Under the pieces are notes generated by a model. That model made no database searches. It had not been told where the DNA came from and saw only the letters and a list, made by a program, of their open reading frames with translations. From an uncultured Cohaesibacter sp. (lineage in GTDB: Bacteria > Pseudomonadota > Alphaproteobacteria > Rhizobiales > Cohaesibacteraceae), in contig NZ_OY782507.1 in assembly GCF_963677725.1 (NCBI RefSeq), forward strand, positions 1,116,001-1,180,000: a stretch of 64,000 nucleotides of DNA, given 5' to 3'. This document shows positions 35,221-43,707 of this stretch, one piece after another. Each line of letters begins with the position of its first letter. Position 1 is the first letter of the stretch. The position numbers were made by a program, and so were the translations under genes.

Positions 35221-35560
35221 GACACAAAACGCTCGCCGGATTGCGGATTGAAAGGGACCAGCTTTCAGGGACCGCGGCCGGACAAGTTCATGTGCAATCC
35301 CACATCACACCTCATCAAGCCGAGATGCGTGCTGCGTATGCAGCCAATGTAATGAGCGGTTGAAGGGCAAAGGGACCAGCTTTGCATTTCTTCATCACAT
35401 GTGGGACTTCGGGGAAGTGCGCTTTTCAGGCTCAGGGATGCAAGAGGACCAGAAATGCATCTTTTTACCGTAAAGCGCTATTGGAGAAAATCGCCTATTT
35501 CGCCAACTCATAGGACCAGTATGATATGGCTTGTCACGATAAGTGACCCAAGCGGTTTTC
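35182..35560 (-). ncRNA. Candidate small RNA with four hairpins sharing the loop CUGGUCC
   Basis: On the minus strand four hairpins carry the identical 7-nt loop CTGGTCC on different stems: TCATA/TATGA (35524-35508), GATGCA/TGCATC with a 3x3 internal loop (35461-35437), GCAAAG/CTTTGC (35385-35367) and TGAAAG/CTTTCA (35267-35249). Stem sequences differ but remain paired, while the loop does not vary. A further hairpin GGCTGC...GCAGC (about 35330-35345) and an 8-bp long-range stem (35298-35305 with 35399-35406) add structure. The transcript would end at the terminator 35182-35220. It may be an independent sRNA or the 3' end of the iron-binding-protein mRNA. A dyad GTCAC-N5-GTGAC sits at 35533-35547. 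Confidence 0.6.
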
Positions 35561-35662
35561 ACCCAATTCTTTAAAACTCCTTTTTGTTATTCGGGCTGCC
35601 ATCCCCGTCTGCCCGTTTTTCAGGCTATGAGGCGGGAATGACGAAATGATGGGCGCTGCCGA

Positions 35663-36694
35663 TCAGTTCGGGCCAGCATCGAAGTCGACAATGTCGACCA
35701 ATTCGGACGCCTTCTTGCGTGCCTCGGCGATTTTGTTCAAAGAGATCTTGTCGGCATTGAACGAGCCCCATGATTTGACCCGCTCTGATGGCTCAACGCT
35801 CTCAAGCACCGGATATTCGAAATTGACTTCTGCATAGAGATGCTGGGCTTCGTCGGAGGCCAGATATTCCATCAGCTTGATGGCATTGTCCTTGTTGGGC
35901 GCATGTTTGGCCAACAGAACGCCGGAAATATTCACATGGGTTCCGCGATCTTCACTGTTAGGGAACAGGATACGCACCGACTTGGCCCATTCTTGCTGCT
36001 CGGGCTCTTTCTCGTTGGTTTGCATCTGACCCATATAGTAGGTGTTGCCCAGAGAAATGTCGCACTCACCAGCATAAATGGATTTGACTTGCGAGCGGTC
36101 ATTGCCGGTTGGACGACGCGCCAGATTGGCTTTCACACCCTCAAGCCATTTTTTGGTTTCTTCTTCGCCTTTATGGACGATCATCGAAGCGATCAGCCCG
36201 ATGGTGTAAACATGCTGGCCGGATCGGGTGCAAATACGCCCTTTCCATTTCGGGTCGGCAAGCTCTTCATAGGTGATGCTGTTTTGATCGACACGCTCGT
36301 TGGAGGCATAAATCACGCGGGCTCGCGTGGTCAGACCAAACCACTGGTTATCAACATCTCGATATTGAGCAGGAATATTGGCTTCCAGAACCGCATTTTT
36401 CACCGGCTGGGCCACGCCCTCAAGCTTTGCGCCGTTCAGTTTTCCGATATCAACGGACAGCAGCAAATCGGCGGGGCTGTTCTCGCCCTCGGCTTTCATG
36501 CGGGCTTCCAGACCCTTTTTGGCGAAAATAACGTTGGTGCGGATGCCGGTTTTCTTGGTGAAAGCATCCAGAATCGGCTCGATCAGAAAAGGCTGACGAT
36601 AGGAATAGATATTGACTTCGCCAGCGGCATAAGCAGGCAAGGACGCAGCCGCACCAAGCGAGGCAGCGAGGGCTGCAAGCATTGTCTTCTTCAT
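35663..36694 (-). CDS. Ferric iron ABC transporter substrate-binding protein (FbpA/FutA-like)
   Basis: ATG 36694 (GGAGA upstream) gives 343 residues with a signal peptide ending AYA (about residue 24). The mature protein starts GEVNIYSYRQPFLIEPILDAF and has the conserved iron-binding tyrosine pair in LGNTYYMGQM; the RQP region and Tyr are typical of FutA/FbpA class binding proteins for Fe(III). It should deliver iron to the permease encoded downstream. A long gap containing a repeated-hairpin RNA and a terminator separates the two genes, so the binding protein can be made in excess over the permease. Confidence 0.92.
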   Translation of the reverse strand: MKKTMLAALAASLGAAASLPAYAAGEVNIYSYRQPFLIEPILDAFTKKTGIRTNVIFAKKGLEARMKAEGENSPADLLLSVDIGKLNGAKLEGVAQPVKNAVLEANIPAQYRDVDNQWFGLTTRARVIYASNERVDQNSITYEELADPKWKGRICTRSGQHVYTIGLIASMIVHKGEEETKKWLEGVKANLARRPTGNDRSQVKSIYAGECDISLGNTYYMGQMQTNEKEPEQQEWAKSVRILFPNSEDRGTHVNISGVLLAKHAPNKDNAIKLMEYLASDEAQHLYAEVNFEYPVLESVEPSERVKSWGSFNADKISLNKIAEARKKASELVDIVDFDAGPN

Positions 36695-37073
36695 GTTCTT
36701 CTCCAACGAATGGGTTCAAGGCCCAAGATCGGAAGCTTGAGCCTATCAGATTGTAGTGGCGATTGGCTCTCACCTGATTGATATGGCTTCAAATTGCTGC
36801 GAATGCATCTCAAAGTCAAACCGAAAGTTCTAACAAAACAGTAAGTTAAGATCTTGCAGTCCCGAATTTTGTTAGAATTTTTCCAAACAGGTCGAATAAC
36901 CCCCTTTTTTTGTTGGGTTTCACTCTCAACTTTTTGTAGCCAGATGGCATGTGATTAATTGTTGAAAACAATACTCACATTTAAATCACGCATCTTCAGC
37001 GGCCATCGCAAGGGCTTTGGTTCGTTGCATAGATGCCGATTGACATCGGATTTGAGACGGGCCGCCATGAAAA

Positions 37074-37109
37074 CAAAAAAGGAGCGCGACAGCAGTCGCG
37101 CCCCTTCTT
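37074..37109 (-). terminator. Terminator upstream of the iron-binding-protein gene
   Basis: On the minus strand AAGGGGCGCGAC pairs with GTCGCGCTCCTT (one G-T type mismatch, 4-nt loop TGCT) and is followed by TTTTGTTTT. No minus-strand protein gene ends here, so it implies a short non-coding transcript or an attenuated leader. Confidence 0.8.
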
Positions 37110-37205
37110 TAAAGGAATTTAGGTCCCCACGTAAATTCCTTCCAATCCAATTGCAGCCTGTTTCGGCGCGATATTGGATTGATGATCCCAAAAAGATCAT
37201 AAGAG
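37074..37205 (-). ncRNA. Candidate small RNA or attenuated leader upstream of the iron-binding-protein gene
   Basis: Read on the minus strand: a stem CAATCCAAT/ATTGGATTG (37181-37173 with 37151-37143), a perfect 10-bp hairpin AAGGAATTTA/TAAATTCCTT with loop CGTGGGGACC (37141-37112), then the terminator (37109-37074). Upstream hexamers CTTGTT (37238-37233) and TAAATT (37214-37209) are 18 bases apart, with a perfect dyad GAAGTG-AA-CACTTC between them. The GGACC in the loop can pair with the GGUCC part of the four repeated loops downstream of the same gene. Confidence 0.45.
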
Positions 37206-37218
37206 AAGAATTTACTCC

Positions 37219-37232
37219 GAAGTGTTCACTTC
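37219..37232. promoter_or_regulatory. Dyad within a putative promoter
   Basis: GAAGTG-TT-CACTTC, perfect 6+2+6 palindrome, exactly fills the spacer between the proposed -35 and -10 hexamers of the upstream RNA candidate, a typical repressor site. The regulator is unknown. Confidence 0.4.
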
Positions 37233-37447
37233 AACAAGATCGTTTGTTGTTTTTCTCTCACTTTTTTACGTAATTTTGACATGGGTAGAAATTTTTATGA
37301 TTTTATCGCAAGCTTTGCGAAATAAAACACTCACTAAAGAGACATAGTTATTCCGCCATTACAAAAAGGTCGAGAAAATAGCGCTTTTTCCCATAGGCAT
37401 CCCCGCATAATTGGGGTAAGCAACGCTCAAAAAATGCGGAGCGACCG

Positions 37448-38053
37448 ATGGCGAAACGAAACGACACACCAAGAGCATGGCAGCGCATGCTCTCAGGACG
37501 GCGGCTAGACCTTCTTGATCCATCCCCTTTCGACATAGAGATTGAAGATATCGCTCATGGTCTGGCACGAGTTGCCCGTTGGAATGGACAAACTTATGGC
37601 AGTCATCCCTTCTCTGTTGCTCAGCATAGCTTGATTGTCGAAATGGTCATGCGGCACAAATTCCCCGACATACCTGCCGATGCGGCCTTGATGGCGCTGC
37701 TGCATGACGGGCCGGAATATGTCATTGGCGACATGATTTCCCCTTTCAAGTCGGCAATTGGTGAAGTTTACAAGGCCATTGAGACCAAGCTGGAGGCGGC
37801 AATCCATCTGCGCTTTGGGCTGCCAGCCCATCCCAATCGCGCACTAAAACGTCAAATCAAGGTTGCAGACCACGTATCTGCCTATTTCGAAGCTGTGCAA
37901 TTGGCGGGTTTTGATCGCGCTGAAGCAGAAATCCTGTTTGGCTCGCCTGACGGCATTGATCCCGATGATCTGCCGATCACCCCCTGGAGCACAGAGCAGG
38001 CTCAGCTAGCCTTTCTTGAACGCTTCCATGTGCTGCATGATCAATTGAAATAG
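37448..38053 (+). CDS. HD-domain phosphohydrolase (YfbR-like)
   Basis: A 201-residue cytoplasmic HD protein. Metal ligands are visible: His60 in FSVAQHSLIV, the HD pair His86-Asp87 in ALLHDGPEYVIGD, and a distal Asp in KVADHVSAY. E. coli YfbR and relatives are 5'-deoxynucleotidases, and this length matches. GGAGCGACCG precedes ATG 37448 at proper spacing. In rhizobia this gene commonly neighbours a tyrosine phosphatase gene, as here. Confidence 0.87.
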   Translation: MAKRNDTPRAWQRMLSGRRLDLLDPSPFDIEIEDIAHGLARVARWNGQTYGSHPFSVAQHSLIVEMVMRHKFPDIPADAALMALLHDGPEYVIGDMISPFKSAIGEVYKAIETKLEAAIHLRFGLPAHPNRALKRQIKVADHVSAYFEAVQLAGFDRAEAEILFGSPDGIDPDDLPITPWSTEQAQLAFLERFHVLHDQLK

Positions 38054-38240
38054 CTGCATGCATGATTTGTCCCTGCGCGACCGGACCGCTTGCCATCACG
38101 CGCCGTAAAAAACCCCGCCGAATGCGACCAAAGGGCTAACTTCCATCTTGAGCCTTTGTCGTAGAAAAGCTGTAGGATGATTTTTCCCATTCGGAAAGCT
38201 GATCAATGCGCCCGTGATGCCAGAGACCGGAGACCAAACC

Positions 38241-38813
38241 ATGCTTTATGTCTGCTCGCTGTCGAAACTCCAGCAGGTTGTCGACGAAGTCGAGGCCACT
38301 CATCTGGTCACCGTGCTTAATCCGGAAATGGGTATGGAACGCCCGGAGCGCATTGCGCCGGAACGGCATTTGCGTCTCAATCTGAATGATATTGCCGCCA
38401 CACTGCCCGGTTTCAAGCTTGCGTCCGAACAGCAGGTGCAGCAGTTGATCGACTTTGTCCAAGCCTGGGACAGGCAAACACCTATGGTGGTTCATTGCTG
38501 GGCAGGGGTTAGCCGGTCGACGGCCTCAGCCTATATTGCGGCCTGCTCTCTCAGACCGGACATGAGCGAGATTGACCTGGCGAATGCGCTCCGCGAAGCC
38601 TCGCCACGCGCCACCCCGAATTCGCATCTGATCGCATTGGCAGATGATCTCATGGGTCGTGACGGGCGGATGATTGAAGCCATTGAGTCGCTTGGTCGTG
38701 GGGCCTATTGCTATGAAGGCGATATTTTTGCCATGCCCCATATTCCAGCGCCGGGCGTGGCGCCGCTTTCGTTGTTGGATGCTAAAACACGCCTGCGCAC
38801 CCCCACACAGTAA
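38241..38813 (+). CDS. Protein tyrosine phosphatase-like protein
   Basis: ATG 38241 (GGAGA eight bases upstream) gives 190 residues. The phosphate-binding loop HCWAGVSRS has the catalytic Cys86 and Arg92 and closely matches the HCxxGxSRS dual-specificity signature. Asp50 lies in the right region for the general acid. The physiological substrate is unknown. An upstream in-frame GTG at 38214 is less likely. Confidence 0.87.
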   Translation: MLYVCSLSKLQQVVDEVEATHLVTVLNPEMGMERPERIAPERHLRLNLNDIAATLPGFKLASEQQVQQLIDFVQAWDRQTPMVVHCWAGVSRSTASAYIAACSLRPDMSEIDLANALREASPRATPNSHLIALADDLMGRDGRMIEAIESLGRGAYCYEGDIFAMPHIPAPGVAPLSLLDAKTRLRTPTQ

Positions 38814-38929
38814 GCGGATCATGCATCCTTTGGCTTTTCCTCTGTCGACTTTTGCCTATAGTTAAGGGCATGGATTCGTCGTGCCTGTGTGGCTTGGGGC
38901 GGATCGCAGATGCATGAGGCCCTACGATT

Positions 38930-40012
38930 GTGAGCAATCAAGTTCCCCCTTCCCCGACACATCCTATTTCGGTGGGTTTGAACGCGGCGATCATCGCCAT
39001 GCACGGGTCCATGCCACTCATTCTGGAGGTAGACCCGGCATTGGTCGGTCGGCCCGCAGAGGAGCGTGCGGGCGCTCCGTCTCTTCATGGTGACAAGGGA
39101 ACGCGCGGCGGTCTGCCTTTCGGGCCATTTGATCCGCTCCACCACCGGACCCTGGAAGCGGGGCTGCGCAGCTGGGTTGAGCAGCAAACCGGGTTAAAGC
39201 TTGGCTATGTCGAGCAACTTTACACCTTTGGTGATCGGGGGCGCCGCACCAAAGATGGCAGCAACAGCCCGCACGAAGTCTCCATCGGTTACTTGGCCCT
39301 GACCCGCCTTTATCGGGATCGGGAGGACAGTGCGGCGGAAGAAATGGCCGATTTGCGCGTCCCGGTCGGTGGGCGCTGGCACAGCTGGTATCGCTATTTT
39401 CCATGGGAGGATTGGCGCGAAATACGCCCTGCCCTGCTCGACGCGCAGATTTTGCCAGCCCTTCAGCAATGGGCCGAGGAAGCACCGGATGATGGCAACA
39501 AGGGTCTCAGCCCGAAACAGCGCCTGCGCCTGTCATTTGGCCTTGATGGGGCGGTGTGGGACGAGGAGCGTGTGCTTGATCGTTATGAATTGCTCTATGA
39601 GGCGGGGCTGGTGGAAGAGCATTGCCGCGACCGGGGGCTGCCTTCCTCAAGCACCGAAGGGCCATTGTTTGGACAGCCTTTGCGGATGGACCACCGGCGC
39701 ATCCTTGCGACAGCCATTTCGCGCATGCGGGCGAAGCTGAAATATCGCCCGGTGGTGTTCGAATTGATGCCAGACAGTTTTACCCTGACCGAATTGCAAA
39801 GCACCGTTGAGGCCATTTCCGGTCGGCACCTGCATAAGCAGAATTTCCGCCGTCTGGTGGAGCAGGCCGAATTGGTGGAGCCAACCGGGGCCAGTGCGAC
39901 CGCAACCGGTGGGCGTCCTGCCAAATTGTTCCGCTTTCGCCGCTCAGTAATGGCAGAACGTCCAGCGCCGGGGCTCAAACTTGGTAGCTCGGGCAGTTCT
40001 GGCGGCGTGTGA
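38930..40012 (+). CDS. NrtR-like 'NAD regulator': Nudix-fold transcriptional regulator
   Basis: A 360-residue protein with an N-terminal Nudix-like domain (VGLNAAIIAMHGSMPLILEV ... LPFGPFDPLHHRTLEAGLRSWVEQQTGLKLGYVEQLYTF, in short pieces) and a C-terminal winged helix (about 255-330: FTLTELQSTVEAISGRHLHKQN). The Nudix box is degenerate, so it should sense rather than hydrolyse nucleotides. The layout matches the alphaproteobacterial NAD-biosynthesis regulator group. GTG 38930 has GAGG nine bases upstream; there is no ATG. No NAD genes lie nearby, so targets would be elsewhere. Confidence 0.8.
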   Translation: MSNQVPPSPTHPISVGLNAAIIAMHGSMPLILEVDPALVGRPAEERAGAPSLHGDKGTRGGLPFGPFDPLHHRTLEAGLRSWVEQQTGLKLGYVEQLYTFGDRGRRTKDGSNSPHEVSIGYLALTRLYRDREDSAAEEMADLRVPVGGRWHSWYRYFPWEDWREIRPALLDAQILPALQQWAEEAPDDGNKGLSPKQRLRLSFGLDGAVWDEERVLDRYELLYEAGLVEEHCRDRGLPSSSTEGPLFGQPLRMDHRRILATAISRMRAKLKYRPVVFELMPDSFTLTELQSTVEAISGRHLHKQNFRRLVEQAELVEPTGASATATGGRPAKLFRFRRSVMAERPAPGLKLGSSGSSGGV

Positions 40013-40019
40013 GGCTCAT

Positions 40020-40751
40020 ATGATAAAGAAAGTCACTCAGAGCCCCAACAGGGCCAAAGCATCGGCAAAGAAAGCCGGCAAGCCATCGCAAGGGGCCTTG
40101 TTCGAGATGCACGCAAGTGGGCCGGATTTCAGCCTTGAAAAGGCGGCGATCAAACGCTTTGGTGGCCCCGTCGCCGGGGTCGATGAAGTGGGGCGCGGTC
40201 CATTGGCAGGCCCTGTGGTCACCGCTGCGGTGATCCTTGACCCAGATGCCATCCCGGCGGGGCTGAATGATTCAAAGAAGCTCAGCGAGAAGAAACGCAA
40301 CACCCTGTTCGACCAGATTTGTCAAAGCGCCCATGTATCCATCGCGTCAGCGTCGCCGGACCAGATTGATGCGCTGAATATTCGCGGCGCGACCCTGTGG
40401 GCGATGGTTCGGGCGCTCAGTGGTCTGAGCCTTTCGCCTGCCTATGCTCTGTTTGACGGGCGCGATGTCGCTCCCGGTGCACCCTGCCCCGGCGAAGCGG
40501 TGATCAAGGGCGATGGACGGTCCCTGTCGATTGCGGCGGCCTCAATCGTTGCCAAGGTGGCACGGGACCGGATGATGATGCGCATCGGCAGGCACTTTCC
40601 CGGCTATGGTTTTGAGACCCATATGGGTTATGGCACCAAGGCCCATTTGGAAGGGCTGGACCGACTTGGGGTTTGTCTCCACCATCGCCGGTCCTTCAAG
40701 CCGATTGCCGACCGATTGGCTTTGTCAGACAGTCTGGACACCAAAGTGTAG
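40020..40751 (+). CDS. rnhB: Ribonuclease HII
   Basis: Removes ribonucleotides from DNA and RNA primers. ATG 40020 (GAGG upstream) gives 243 residues. The catalytic acidic pair is Asp55-Glu56 in GVDEVGRGPLAGP, followed by a third Asp in ALFDGRD and the conserved SIAAASIVAKVARDRMM. The C-terminal HMGYGTKAH block fits as well. An N-terminal extension of about 45 basic residues precedes the core, as in other rhizobia. It starts eight bases after the NAD regulator. Confidence 0.94.
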   Translation: MIKKVTQSPNRAKASAKKAGKPSQGALFEMHASGPDFSLEKAAIKRFGGPVAGVDEVGRGPLAGPVVTAAVILDPDAIPAGLNDSKKLSEKKRNTLFDQICQSAHVSIASASPDQIDALNIRGATLWAMVRALSGLSLSPAYALFDGRDVAPGAPCPGEAVIKGDGRSLSIAAASIVAKVARDRMMMRIGRHFPGYGFETHMGYGTKAHLEGLDRLGVCLHHRRSFKPIADRLALSDSLDTKV

Positions 40752-40756
40752 GCCCA

Positions 40757-42703
40757 TTACCAGCCGCCGCCGCCGCCGCCACCACCGCCGCCACCGGAAA
40801 AGCCACCACCGCTGGAGCCGGAAGACGAGGAAGCAGGCGGCGTCATGGCACTTGCGAGATTTGTGCCGAGCGTTGAAGTCATCGCGGCCAGTGTTGCGGT
40901 TGGGCGCGCCGTGTCAAAGCGGCCACTATACCAACGTGGGCGATAGGCATTCTCTGGCGGCAATTGCGAGAAGACTTTCTCCTCAAAGGCCTTGGACCAG
41001 GTCTTTTCAACCCCCAGCCCAATCGCGTAGGGCAGCAAATCCTCATAAAGCTGAGGCGTCAGATCTGGCATGTCGACATGCTCTGCTTGCTCGGCAACGG
41101 TAACGGTCATGAACAGCCGCAACCCTTCCACCTCGTCGAGCACTTCGCGGCCCAGCTTGGTTGGTGCCTTCATCCAGTCGCTAAACAGGTAGAGCGCAAT
41201 GACCATTGCCATGATGAAAGGAACATGGAGCCAGTTAAGGGTGAGCATGGCGGCGACATCATCGCCCGCCACGACAGTGAAAATCGTACCAAAGAAGATG
41301 ATGACAAAGAAAGGCAGCCTGAAGAGCGAGCTGATTGTCTGCTTGCCCTTTATGAAATCAATGATGCCAATGACAATCGCCAGCACGCCAGTGGCGCAGC
41401 CCGCAGCAACCAGTGTGAGCAGAGGAATGTTGAAGGGCGGCGACCAGATAACAGACGCGACGCAATAGCCCAGCAGCCCAAGAATGGCAATGATGAAACC
41501 AGGCAGCATATAGCCATTGTTGCGGCGAAAATAAACCTGATCGGTTTCCACATCAACCGCATTGGAAAAAGCGGTCATGATGCCAGCCATGGTCTTGTAA
41601 GGCAGCTTTGCAAAGGTGCGCCGCTTTTTGGAGGCGAATAATTTGGCAAACAGAGCCTTCTGCCCGGCGGGCAAGCGGTTGGGATCGCCTTTCCCACTCT
41701 TTACCACGGCGACATCATCACCGGTGCTGTCGATGGTCAAATAGCCCTTGATGGCGAGATCCACCAAGGCTGCCATGAAGCTTGCCTCTTGACTTTTGGC
41801 AAAGGAACCAAGGCCGGAGACATAGGACGCGATGGCCGGAGAAATGTCTTTTGGCGGGTGAAAGCGCGGAATGATCGCGCCCCCTTCGGGGTCCCGTCCG
41901 ACCTTCTTCCAAGCAGAATATAGCCAGAGCAACTGGGTCACCAGCGCCAGTATCAGAATGGCCAACGGACTGTTGTCGAATGCCGTTTCTGCCATCTTTT
42001 CCGCTTCGCTCGGAGCGGGAACAATGCCTTTTTGCCAAGCAACGGCAATTGTCATGCCTTCACGCGCAGCAAAGGGCCGGGTGGACCGGACCGTGACCTG
42101 ACTCTCGGTGCGATTGACGACTTCAAAGTCGCTGGATTGCGCCCCCTGGCTGCCAGTATAAAAGGCCTGTTGCTGGATATTGGCGCCTTCGGGCAACAGG
42201 ATGGAGACCTGTGCGTTATCAATGCCAAAGGGCCATTCGGTGCCGATGGCATTCCAGTAGATCTCATCATATTTTTCAAAAAAGCCGATGGAATCCGACA
42301 CGCTATAACGAATTTCGTAGGTGTGGAGGCCATGTTGCAACATGACGTCCGCGTTGCCGATCCTGAGGCGGACATAACGGCCTTCATAAGACTGATGATA
42401 AGGTTCGGTGCGACCGTCGCGCTTGATGCTCTTCACATCAAGATCGATGTAGACCGTCTCGCCAAGCTTGCCGCGATAGCGAACCGGGATGTCCCGCAAC
42501 AGGCCGCGTTTGAAGACGTTGCCTTCAACATTGATGGTGATGGTTTCGACAATGTCGACCGTGCGGTCCTTGTTGACCGTCAGGGCCACTGTGTAATCCG
42601 TGATCCGCTCGCCCCTCTGGGCATGGGCATCGAAAGAGGCCCCAAGGAACACAAAGGACAAAGCAATCAGCGGCAAAATGGAACGCATCGCGCGGAATAT
42701 CAT
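40757..42703 (-). CDS. DUF2207 membrane protein
   Basis: A 648-residue protein: signal peptide (about 1-28, ending AHA), a large extracytoplasmic domain (ITDYTVALTVNKDRTVDIVETI...), a first helix near 250, cytoplasmic region, further helices at about 420-520, and a tail of Ser and Gly ending in GGGGGGGGGGGW, typical of the family. ATG 42703 gives the best signal peptide; 42688 is possible. DUF2207 genes often follow lemA, as here; a role in membrane or envelope stress is suspected in the family but not shown. Confidence 0.88.
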   Translation of the reverse strand: MIFRAMRSILPLIALSFVFLGASFDAHAQRGERITDYTVALTVNKDRTVDIVETITINVEGNVFKRGLLRDIPVRYRGKLGETVYIDLDVKSIKRDGRTEPYHQSYEGRYVRLRIGNADVMLQHGLHTYEIRYSVSDSIGFFEKYDEIYWNAIGTEWPFGIDNAQVSILLPEGANIQQQAFYTGSQGAQSSDFEVVNRTESQVTVRSTRPFAAREGMTIAVAWQKGIVPAPSEAEKMAETAFDNSPLAILILALVTQLLWLYSAWKKVGRDPEGGAIIPRFHPPKDISPAIASYVSGLGSFAKSQEASFMAALVDLAIKGYLTIDSTGDDVAVVKSGKGDPNRLPAGQKALFAKLFASKKRRTFAKLPYKTMAGIMTAFSNAVDVETDQVYFRRNNGYMLPGFIIAILGLLGYCVASVIWSPPFNIPLLTLVAAGCATGVLAIVIGIIDFIKGKQTISSLFRLPFFVIIFFGTIFTVVAGDDVAAMLTLNWLHVPFIMAMVIALYLFSDWMKAPTKLGREVLDEVEGLRLFMTVTVAEQAEHVDMPDLTPQLYEDLLPYAIGLGVEKTWSKAFEEKVFSQLPPENAYRPRWYSGRFDTARPTATLAAMTSTLGTNLASAMTPPASSSSGSSGGGFSGGGGGGGGGGGW

Positions 42704-42876
42704 TGGCACCATGGCAAGATGGGGCACACGCCCCTCTCCCTGCAAAAGATAGTCGACCCGCAATGCGTGGGCGCGGGTCTGTCATAAAATCAAATCGGCT
42801 CGCCGGTTTAAACAGGCAAAGCAAAATACGAGAAGGGCAAGGGTTCCATTGCGGATCCTTGCCCCTTTGTCAGGCG

Positions 42877-43437
42877 TTAAAACTGGACCTGAGGCGTCAG
42901 CCGGTCGGCCTCATTTTCCAGTTCAAAATAGTCGCGTTTGTAAAACTGGAAGAAATTGGCAATCAAGTTGGAAGGGAAGGATTCCACCAGCACATTGAGA
43001 TTGCGAACGGTGCCATTGAAATAACGGCGCGCCAACTGGATTTCATCTTCCACGCTGGCCAGTTCTTTTTGCAGATTCTGAAAGCCTTCATTGGCCTTGA
43101 GATCAGGATAATTCTCGGCAACTGCCATGAGATTGACCAAAGCCTTGGACAAGTCTCCTTCGGCCTGCGAGCGCTCGGCAGCCCCACCGGACGCAGCACC
43201 AGCAGCACGGGCCCGCATTTCGGTGACCTTTTCCAGGGTCTCACGCTCATGCCCCATATAGCCCTTCACGGTCTCAACCAGATTCGGAATGAGGTTGGCC
43301 CGCCGTTTCAACTGAACATCGATCCCCGACCAGCCTTCATCGGCCATCTGGCGATTTTTCACCAGCTTGTTGTAGATCGACACAGCATAGAAGCCCACAA
43401 GCACAAGCGCGCCTAGTAAGACCCAACTGATGGACAT
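42877..43437 (-). CDS. LemA family protein
   Basis: ATG 43437 (GGGGAG upstream) gives 186 residues. N-terminal transmembrane segment (about 4-21), then the LemA core: EGWSGIDVQLKRRANLIPNL and late ARRYFNGTVRNLN with AVAENYPDL in between, all helical. Function is poorly known; LemA homologues are found beside DUF2207/TPM proteins and metalloproteases. It precedes the DUF2207 gene on the same strand by about 170 bases, likely one operon. Confidence 0.92.
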   Translation of the reverse strand: MSISWVLLGALVLVGFYAVSIYNKLVKNRQMADEGWSGIDVQLKRRANLIPNLVETVKGYMGHERETLEKVTEMRARAAGAASGGAAERSQAEGDLSKALVNLMAVAENYPDLKANEGFQNLQKELASVEDEIQLARRYFNGTVRNLNVLVESFPSNLIANFFQFYKRDYFELENEADRLTPQVQF

Positions 43438-43707
43438 TTCTTTTCTCCCCTTCATTGCATGACCCATGGGGTCAATCGTGCCAAGGAGATTAACGGACAC
43501 GGAGCAAAGTGCAAGTGACAGTTGCCCAACTGGGAGGAAACCTGACCGTGACGGCCATGGGTTATCGCCATGGCGCCGTTTCAGACGTTGGCTTGCGGTA
43601 AAAAATGGCACCTTCAAAGGCCTCGCCTTCGTATCACCAAAAACAGAATCGAGACTGAGCCGCAAACCGGTTTGCCTATAGATACAGACTGCCTTTGGGA
43701 GAGAGTC

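Larger units (their letters stand above)
36695..37447. other. Intergenic region upstream of the iron-binding-protein gene
   Basis: About 750 bases. No protein gene is convincing: a minus-strand frame from 37200 runs straight through a terminator hairpin. Structured elements lie at 37079-37181 and a dyad at 37219-37232 (listed separately). Near 36957-36971 is the dyad ATTGTT-GAA-AACAAT. I looked for an iron-responsive TGA-N9-TCA box upstream of 36694 and found only seven-base spacings. Confidence 0.45.

Noticed and set aside
36700..36860. Iron-responsive TGA-N9-TCA box upstream of the iron-binding-protein gene
   Set aside because: Only TGA/TCA pairs with seven-base spacing were found; the spacing does not match.
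36955..37200. 81-codon minus-strand frame starting at ATG 37200
   Set aside because: It reads straight through the strong terminator at 37074-37109 and shows no family; the structured RNA explanation fits better.
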